Assembly (NCBI GenBank): GCA_019649035.1
Contig: BMAT01003338.1
Coordinates: 123,695-162,826 of the forward strand
DNA from: Elysia marginata
Taxonomy: Eukaryota > Mollusca > Gastropoda > Plakobranchidae
Direction of reading: 5' to 3'
Length of the DNA: 39,132 nt
Shown: positions 30,610-39,132 of the stretch, piece by piece
How positions within the stretch are numbered: position 1 is the first letter of the stretch
Layout of the letters: the number at the start of each line of letters is the position of its first letter
Made by a program: the position numbers and the translations under genes
Notes under the pieces: generated by a model
Seen by the model: only the letters and a program-made list of their open reading frames with translations
Told to the model about the DNA's origin: nothing
The model's database searches: none

Positions 30610-33600
30610 GCCTGAACCCTCTTCCTTTTTACACGAACAATATCTTCATTATGTCAAAGAATCACAACAGCTACCTGCAGTAGATTTATTGCCTAATTAA
30701 GGTTCTCAAAACCAATTAACCCCTAATGGTGTTTGCAGAGAGGAATTCTTTTTTCCGGGACTATACTTTTCGAAGTTTCAGCATTCCAATAGGTTCCATT
30801 AATGGTTGTTATTTTTCAACTTTTGATACAAAACTTGTCTGCAAAATGAAGATGTGTTTATTACTTTACTTAATGAAAGAGGCTTAAGCCTACATAGTCA
30901 TCGATTTTCTCTTCAGTTCATCTGACCTTGCTTTTCACTCAGATCTTTAAACACAACTTTTTATCATTAATTAGGCTTTAGGGTCTTTCAAAACCCTTTC
31001 ATTTGTGCAATGCATCCTAATTAAAAAGATCAAAACCTGTAAATAACACTAAATTAAAAAAAAATCGGCCTTTTAAAAAAACTTCTAAGAGCTTTATTTT
31101 TTGGACCACATTGACGTTTCAAAATATTTGTTTTTATTAACACAATTAATGAAAGCTAATAATATCTCAAAATAATTCTAACATGAAATTTTTTAAAGCT
31201 AACAGCCTTCTACTTAAAGCACAATGTACTCGTAACAACGGGCTTGAAGAGCACAGGCATAAACTCTTCACGAGTGGAAACAAGAAGAAACTTTATACAG
31301 CATATTAAGCCATTCCAGTAATTGACTGTGGTTTTCCACACCATTGTGCATGCGCAGGAAACAAACCTAATTAGACCTAGAGAGCTAAGTGAAGCGCGCT
31401 AATCTATGCCGTGGTCGCGTGTGACGGGTACTCGAGGATGTTTTTGATGCTACGGATCACGTTCCAACACTTGTTAAGATCCACCCCTTACTAATTAACT
31501 TATCTACAGCTTAATAATTAACGTCAACATTGCAAAGTATTTTTCTGTTTCAGTTTTATTCTGCACACGTTCTTTTAATCAAGTTTAAAAGGAAAAAAAA
31601 ACGTCAGCTGAAGATAAGTACGAGATTGGATGTTTTTTTTTTAAATACGAGATTTCACAAAAAATGCGTGCTATTTTATTGATGTATTTTATAAACAGTT
31701 TGCTTGAGGAATCACATTCACCAGTAACACACTGATAGTAGTTAAATGAAAACTGTCTCAGGCGGAACATGTAAAAACATAGTAGTTTATGGTTTCTTGG
31801 TATCCTGTTTAATTAAGATACCACACAATATTGTACAATGTTTTAGATTAAAAAAAAAAAATATATATATACGAGGACTTGTCTAATTATCGAAATTAGG
31901 AGATTTTTAGAATTTCTTGAATATTAGAGGCCAGTAGCAAAGGTAAATTTAAAAAAGAAAGTTTAAAATTTCCTATTATTCTGGCCACTTATATTCAGAT
32001 GTCTTCGTATATATTGTTTCTGGAGGGCTTCTAGTCTTTTTCTCTTATCTCACGTAGTCAGATAAATACATTACACACAAAACTGTTTTAAAGTGATCCA
32101 TGCAGGTATAAAAACATGCTGGTTACAACATAAATGCGGTAAAGTGAAACGACAAAAATGTTCTAAATTTCAGTACCGCCAACAGAGATTCGCGGGCTCT
32201 GTCTCTTATTACATTAAGTGTATCAACGCCAATCTAAATTTTCGTCCCTAAGCGTAAACAAATACAGACTACTGCCGGAGTCTCAAGTCCCAAGAGGATG
32301 TGGCTTGGTGTTTTTTCAACTCGTTGAACATTTTTCTGCTTCTTCTCCACGTTGAATAAATGATGACTTGTTGCTTAAATTACAGGTATCACATCCCAAA
32401 TAGATAATTGATCATGATTAAAATATCTCTCTGGGACAGGTTTGACAAGTGTAAGCCGGCATTTTGAGGTGGCTTGTCATTGAAGTTTAAACGGATGGTT
32501 GTGATTTCTAGTGCGATCAGTCCATCAGAAATAAAAACCGCAAGAAAGTAAAAAAAAAATGGAGAAAAATTTCTTTTCTTATGCGCCTTTCAATACGGAA
32601 GGAAATTCCGATTTCAAAGGGGTTTTTATATGATTGAAAATAATATTATTGTATTGTTGATGACCTGCGACAGACCTTTCAGATCGCGGCAACTATAATT
32701 TCTAGCTGTTAGATATTACCAAAGTGGTGCAAATAAAATAATAAAAATGCATGATATATGATATTTACTACAGATCTGATGACTTGCCCATATCTTGATC
32801 TAATTAAAAAAATAAGCATATATGAAAGATTGGTCGTAAAATTGAAGATTTCAGAGGAATTAAATTCTTAAAAAACAAACAAACCAAAAAAAAAAAAACA
32901 ACTAAAATCAACTTCCCATATGGCGGTTAAAATTGAAAAAATGTAAACCTTGCCTTTGGACAAATTCTCATCAGACCGAGAGGAAAGTTCGACTTCGAGC
33001 TACTGCAGCAACCAGCAGATGACTTGTAACAACAGCGATATTATATAGGCAATATTTTACAGCACCTTTCACTGTGCTGCCACTCGTCTCTTTAAAACAA
33101 GTGCCAAGTATAGTCATAACTACATTATAAGGTCTAAACATATTTATTGCCTAAATATTAAAAGTGCGTCAGCATAATCAATAGGGGATTGATTTAGGAA
33201 TACAAAGATTATATATCGCCGCTAATCAATTAAAAAAAAAGAATGAATGATTTAAGTCATTTGCATGTTAACTAAATATTTAATTTGCGCTAATTGTGAC
33301 AGCAAATCGTCTTTGTAGTATTTCATATACATCTAGTGAAATGCGCCCAACATTTTGGAATCGAGAGAGGCAATCTAGAAATTCAAATTAGTTAACCTTA
33401 AACCAGTTAAATAATTAATTTTTCCATTATGTACGTAAATCGTAAATATATCTAATTCATGTCTTTAAATAAACATACATGTGTATTTTGAAACTCCCTT
33501 AACTAATAAAAATCTTCACAATATTTTTTAAGTGTTTCAACAAAAAGTTTAAATCCTATTGAGAATTAGGAAAGAAAAGAAAGTAGATTGTACATTTTTG

Positions 33601-34420
33601 GGAATCGTGATGTTAAAATACTATGAAATTGCTGGGTCAGCTAACATACTTTTATCAAATTTACAGACTTCATGTCTATATCGCTTGTAAAAGTTCTGGA
33701 GACAGATGATGGATTACAGAGATAAAAAATAGACTCTTTTTTAAAGTAATAATTATCTTCCTTGCAATGCAAAAGAAAAATTGATTAACCATGATGTGGT
33801 ATAGTATATAACGCTTATTGAAATTTTTTTCCAGGCTCGTCTTCTAAAAATCAATTTTTGATCTTTTTTTTTTAAATGGAATAACAAATTATTCAGGATA
33901 TAAATACCGCGTAGTCTAAAATACGTAATAGGATATAAGATTTTTTTGTTTTAATATATATTTTCGGTTTCCTCTTCTTGAAAGCAGAATTAGTTTTCCC
34001 CCCGAGGGCAAAGCGTGAGGTGATCAATACGTGATGAAACGAATGTACTCACTCAGGGCTGGGTCACGAGCTCACAGCACTGTCCACGCCTCCTTCTGAT
34101 GGAGGGCTCCTCGTTGTATCACTGGTAACCCTACATGCTCAAGTGTCCTCTTGGGTCTTGGTGGTCTTGAGAAACATTTTTAAAACGTGTTACGCTTTTT
34201 TTTGTCGAAAACAAATAGGAGTTTGTAAAGGAATTAAGTAGTACTGGAGTAACCAAATCCATTGGGAGGAAATAATGTCTACATGAGAAAGTGTTCAAAC
34301 AGTATGATAATAGTAAAAAATTAAACGGACAAAAGAAGAAAAGAACCTGAGTGGGACTAATGAATAAGACAAAGAGTTCTAATAAAGACAACGTAAGTGC
34401 TTCAAGATACCATTAGCGAA
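30610..34420. other. Long AT-rich noncoding stretch
   Basis: No recognisable coding, RNA or mobile sequence across almost 3.8 kb. There is a short (AT)n run near 31860, an A-rich tract at 32870-32900, and a less AT-rich patch at 34000-34140 without a readable protein. Confidence 0.5.
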
Positions 34421-34426
34421 AACATT

Positions 34427-34475
34427 ACTGCTGCTACTGCTGCTGTCACCACCAACATCACCACCAACACTACTA

Positions 34476-34550
<75 letters not shown>

Positions 34551-34575
34551 CGCTGCTGCTGTTGGTGAAGATGAT
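34427..34575. repeat. (CTA)n triplet array flanked by CTG/CAC triplets
   Basis: A clean (CTA)n run at about 34476-34549 lies between ctgctg- and cacca-type triplets on the left and gctgctgctg on the right. The poly-Leu frame is repeat translation. Confidence 0.95.
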
Positions 34576-34579
34576 GAAG

Positions 34580-36500
34580 GAGGAAAGTATGAATGAAAAA
34601 TATTAAATGTAACACAATATCAATATACGAGGAGAAGATATAAGCCATAATTAATAATAATATTTGCTAGAAGCCAAAAATGCTGAGGCCCAAACAAGCT
34701 ACCGCCTGAACTGGTCGCCATAGGCCTACTTTCTGGACATGGGAATATAACTTTATAACTATTTGCTGATTTACACACCCCCTATGTTCAAACATTATGC
34801 GCCCTAATGCGTTTGTTTATTAACTTTTATTGCGGTTTTAATTTTAATGTAAACATGGATAACTGAAATGATAAACTCGCTTCAAATTTTTCTTTTATTC
34901 TGAACTACTTATTACCTGGTGCAACTCTATTCGATATATTCCGAGAAAGCAAATAAAACATCGTCTGATATTCTTAATCAATATAATTAACCTGGGCCAT
35001 ATGGGCTAATATCCTCCAGTAAAGAATCTCATAAACCTGTGGAAGGACGATAGAATTCTTCATAGTAATCTTACACAGCTGCGGTGGATTTATTCATATC
35101 ATGCCAGTAAGACCCAACTGGAAACACGACGCTGCACCAGAGAACCTTTTGGCTAACCATCTGTTATTCGGATGCGGGTCGTAAGAGCCGAGGTCACGCT
35201 TTAAGTACTTTCAGGTGGATTGGAACTTCCATGTTGCCAAATAAACATTCAAACATTTACCAGGAATAGGTATCCCTTATAGAGCTACACTTGGAGCAAC
35301 ACGCTAATTGAAGATTCAAGTGCTGAAGAACAGTATTGCGCGTGTTGGGGGTATCGCTAGTTCTTTAGTCTCAGATGGCAATTTGTTAAATACGTAACTA
35401 TGGCACTGATACATAAAGTACTGTATATAATCTGACTTCGTAGTTTTGACGTTGTAATTCTATACCAATGTTTGGTAGGATCTATACATAAGACTTAAAA
35501 AAACGTTTGCGAATACCTGTCAGTTCAATACCAATCTCCTCTTTCACTCTAACCACAAAAAAACAACATTTTTTCATATATAGTTTGCCATAAAAATCTG
35601 TATAATTATGCATATTTTGAAAACAATTTAAGGATCTTCACGTTTTAAAAAGGCTGGAACTGGAAGGCTGTCTGAGCAGTCAGAAGCCGTAAACTTGAGG
35701 GGAAAAAAACAAGTATACTCAGCGATGAAACATAAATGTCTAAAGTGATTAAAAATTTTAAAAAAAACTTGAAGGGTTTTATAGCAACAGGGTTCTTGGT
35801 CTTTTCTTCATCATTTTGCCGGCGTAGCAAACATAAATTATTTAGCATGTGGAATCCGCTTTTACCTCCAGGGAGCTCACTTTACTTGATCCAGCCCATC
35901 GTAATGACATAGATAAAAAGCTTAGACAGAACAAGCACTTACTCAAATTAGCCCATTATTGTCTTATTGAAGCTTTTTCTCAATCGGCTCATAGAGGACA
36001 AATAAACAGTCAGTCGTAGTTCTACATTTTGTAAGAAACATAACATCAAGTTTTTATAGCTTTGATCTTCTCGTTTTGGGGAGATAAAGTGAAGCGACTT
36101 AAAAGAGGATTGCTTAGACCAATGGTTTGCTTGTTTTTCTGTGAACCCAACGATTATCCCGAGCAAGTAATCTTCATCTTAAAGTTATCCCTGTTGACCC
36201 GTAGAAAGAAAAAAAACAGATAGAGTCATTTAATCCTAAGATGCACGAAAAGGAAAACAGACCTATCAGAACTAAAGTGTTACCCAGTTGGTCTATTATT
36301 TGTTTAGTTGTATTACCAACATTAGACTTAAATGCAATCTTTTGGGATATTTAGTCATGGAAATAACATTGTATAAATATTTTTTGTGTGGATGCAACTA
36401 CATTTTCATACAGGAGTACGTCTCTAGAAGCACGTTAAACCTACCAAAAATATGCAATGGGATAATCAAAGTGAATTGAAAAGTATAAGTATTGACTATA
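34580..36500. other. AT-rich noncoding stretch
   Basis: A less AT-rich segment at 35090-35240 gives no recognisable protein. Nothing else was seen. Confidence 0.5.
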
Positions 36501-36506
36501 TAAAGA

Positions 36507-36516
36507 CCCCCCCCCC
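36507..36516. repeat. Poly(C) run, 10 bp
   Basis: There are ten consecutive C residues on the plus strand. Confidence 0.95.
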
Positions 36517-36664
36517 TAAAAAAGAGTAAAAATACGTTTCAGGTTATGATTAGAGGTAATTTTTTTTCTCTGGGACAAAGTATAATTATATACAAAATAA
36601 TGATCCAGTTACTGTCTAGATACATAAATGGCAGGTTAAGCTGCTCCAAAACATCGGTTCAACA

Positions 36665-36682
36665 ATCTATCTATCTTTCTAT

Positions 36683-36732
<50 letters not shown>

Positions 36733-36770
36733 ATCTATCTATCTATCTATCTAATCTATCTATCTGTCTC

Positions 36771-36801
<31 letters not shown>

Positions 36802-36802
36802 T

Positions 36803-36834
<32 letters not shown>

Positions 36835-36862
36835 CCTGTATACATCTTACTATCTATCTGCC
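36665..36862. repeat. (CTAT)n microsatellite with CTGT variants
   Basis: Nearly 200 bp of ctat units include a central block of ctgt variants (about 36764-36788) and scattered cttt interruptions. It is the complement of the GATA arrays seen in the left half. The Tyr-Leu-Ser-Ile frame is repeat translation. Confidence 0.96.
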
Positions 36863-37336
36863 TACCTATTTTTTTGTTCATAAGATCAAAAGTCAATTGA
36901 GGTAATTGATAGAAAACCTTTTCCTTTGTGAAGCAAGCAAACAGAACCTGGCAAGAAAAATTCAATCGAACTGAGTTGGGAATAGTTTTAATTGTTAAGA
37001 AAAGTGTGTGTCAATACCACAAAAGTTGAATCAATTCTCGTCGTTTGCAATAATTGGTTCTCTAGTCTGACCGTAGTCATCACTATCCAACACTAGTGGT
37101 TTTCAACCGATGATCGCAGATCTTGATTGGCACCAGTTACAACATAGCGAAAACGAAAGAAGTTTCGACAATGCATTTTCGTCTTTTACTTACGTAGGAG
37201 CGCCAATAAACCAGATATTTATGCCATAAGAATGACGTTAAAAGTTGATTCAACTCTAAGCATTAGATATCATAACATTACTTTGACCCTCTCTTTTCAC
37301 AACAGTTAACGTGGTGTTTGATTGTTTGATTAGAAT

Positions 37337-37339
<3 letters not shown>

Positions 37340-37381
<42 letters not shown>
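37340..37381. repeat. (CT)20 microsatellite
   Basis: A clean, uninterrupted CT run, which suggests a young or still-variable array. Confidence 0.97.
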
Positions 37382-37384
<3 letters not shown>

Positions 37385-37389
37385 AACAA

Positions 37390-39095
37390 ACTTGTCCAAT
37401 GGTCGATGGTATCTCGGAAAACAACATGACTTTAATAGTGACCTTATAATTCTGTGGATCAAAAGGTTAACTGTGTTTACATAATCGGGAGTGCCTATTA
37501 TAAGTAAATCTTAACATACTTAAAATTTGTAAAGCCAAGTTTGCATGGGAGTTATATAAAGTTGGTAAAATGTCAAAAGCTCAAAACATCGGAAAAAACT
37601 AATGTTGAATAAAATAGAAACTGCGATGTTTTTTGCCTAGTATTAACTTTAATGCTGGCGGTTTTTCTGTCAATGCAAAGAGCTTAAAGAAAAAAAAAAC
37701 CACAGTATATTTTGTTCAGTATTTAAAAAAAAACAGTTTTACTTCACAGCCTTTAGCATCTCCTTTTATTTTCACGATAGCATTTTCCCGAATTTCTGTG
37801 TTCGATGAACTTAAGCTGCTAAAACTGATTTAAATAATAATACGAAATTTAATTACGTAGGGTTCTAGATAATTTCGAGGATACAAAGATTTATTGTAGT
37901 TAAAAAAATTCACATTCTTCTTTTCGAGGAATAAATATTGAATTTAAGAAACTGGAATTGACACTAATTTTTGGTATAAATTTTCTCTTCACTTCTTTTT
38001 TTTAACAAGAAACGATCCTTACTTTTATACTTTACCAAACGATAACGGCCATAAAATCGTGTAATGCGTGGTTTTCATAACAGTGACATTGAAGTTTCCT
38101 AGTCATATTTAGAAAAAAATACGTACATGATATTTTGGTTCGACAAAGTTCAGTCTTTACCAGAATTTTTGTAGTGATCACAGTTCAAACCTAACAATTC
38201 AACAAGTAGGTGGGTTTTGGCAAAAGTAGAGCAATGCTCTATCGTTTCATGATACCGTTCATTTTTTTTAAAAAGACAGACACACCTCTCATCTTTAGAT
38301 GTGCAATAAGAGCCTGAAATTTATGTGTAACCTAAGAGCCTTTACCCTAAGAGCTTCTTGCTAAAATAAATCAAACAGTGTTACATTTTTAATAGTGTTT
38401 AAATTTGAACTCCTAGGGTCCTGTTTTGGATTTCGTACAAGCAAGAATGAAAAATAAACTAAAACTGGAACGATTTATGTGTATTTTTGTGAGTTCTCTT
38501 TTCTCCGAAAATCGATCTGTGCTCGCAATTATTCCAGCAAAAAGAAAAAAAAGGACAAAGTATTTTTCTTAAGCCAACACGCAATGTTATGCATAGTGAA
38601 TTATTGATGGTGGAAGCTAGGATCTAAGTCTTCTTTGTTGAACAGTGGCGCTCGCAGATCTAATTTTTGTCGAGTCTGGGGTAACATGAGACTCCAGTTT
38701 TGCACAATATCTTGGCTAAACAGATTTCTGAAGCCGTTGTGCTTGAGCCCCTTGTGTTGTATTTCCTCACTTCGTCTTTTTAACTATAAATTAGGGCGAA
38801 GACTGCGAGATAATTTTTTGTCGAAAACAAACACCTAAACCCAACTTAACTGGAACTTCCGGAAAACAACAAAATAGCCTACTACCACAGATTATGGTTT
38901 TACACTCCCCAGTAGTTTCCCAGAAGTCTCTTTACATCACTAATTTTGTAAAAAAAGAGTTAACTGCCTTATTAAAAAAACTAACGCAAATGGATGATAC
39001 CGAATCATCCCTTAAAAACAGAAAATTTAACACTATCGTTATTTATCGCGAAAACAATCTTGAAGTTTTTCACGTTTCTTTATCCTTAACAGACA
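37390..39095. other. AT-rich noncoding stretch
   Basis: Nothing was recognised on either strand. Short open frames match no family I know. Confidence 0.5.
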
Positions 39096-39097
39096 TA

Positions 39098-39132
39098 TAC
39101 TACTACTACTACCACCACCACCACCACCACCA
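39098..39132. repeat. ACT/ACC triplet array cut by the window end
   Basis: Act triplets switch to acc triplets and run off the right edge, so the full length is unknown. Confidence 0.9.

Noticed and set aside
34397-34606. Poly-leucine frame
   Set aside because: It is a translation of the (CTA)n/(CTG)n array.
36546-36905. 119-codon Tyr-Leu-Ser-Ile frame
   Set aside because: It is a translation of the (CTAT)n array; the flanking codons are AT-rich and unrecognised.

Overview
This window looks like AT-rich nuclear DNA from a multicellular animal, most likely an invertebrate. It is either intergenic or deep inside introns. I found no long open reading frame of recognisable cellular function, no rRNA, no intact tRNA gene, no CRISPR array and no operon-like gene packing. 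The supported content is repetitive: two decayed non-LTR retrotransposon (LINE) fragments, two full-length copies of one tRNA-derived SINE family, weaker tRNA-headed relics, a 10-copy minisatellite and many microsatellites, (GA)n and (GATA)n above all. The tRNA-headed SINEs, the pervasive CTAGATCT-type words and the abundant GA/GATA arrays fit a mollusc, perhaps a gastropod. That assignment is an inference from repeat style, not from a gene match.

Layout. 1-2.15 kb: AT-rich DNA with GATA and GA tracts. 2.15-3.67 kb: a LINE 3' half on the minus strand, with recognisable reverse-transcriptase motifs, stop codons and an internal 80-bp triplication. 3.79-4.08 kb: a small GC- and CpG-rich block. 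4.77-4.98 kb: a tRNA-headed relic. 5.44-5.59 kb: a weak exon candidate. 7.6-9.4 kb: GA arrays. 9.57-9.88 kb: SINE copy 1 (minus). 11.39-11.93 kb: a 55-bp minisatellite. 15.45-15.73 kb: SINE copy 2 (plus). 17.4-17.9 kb: a duplicated 70-bp segment and a 24-nt micro-exon candidate. 19.98-20.29 kb: a long purine tract built from two 120-bp units. 24.29-24.43 kb: a candidate terminal exon (minus). 25.6-26.3 kb: promoter-like motifs and a transition-decayed inverted repeat. 26.96-27.99 kb: a second LINE 3' fragment in the same orientation as the first. 28.8-29.95 kb: triplet repeats, a 50-bp duplication and two unrecognised small ORFs. 30.6-39.1 kb: mostly plain AT-rich DNA broken by CT, CTA, CTAT and ACC arrays.

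No set of genes working together can be claimed. The LINE and SINE copies are molecular fossils, which other copies elsewhere in the genome could help to classify. The possible coding exons (5.47, 17.69, 24.29, 25.74, 29.25 and 29.76 kb) rest only on open frames and splice- or promoter-like signals, and they carry low confidence until transcripts or homologues are found.
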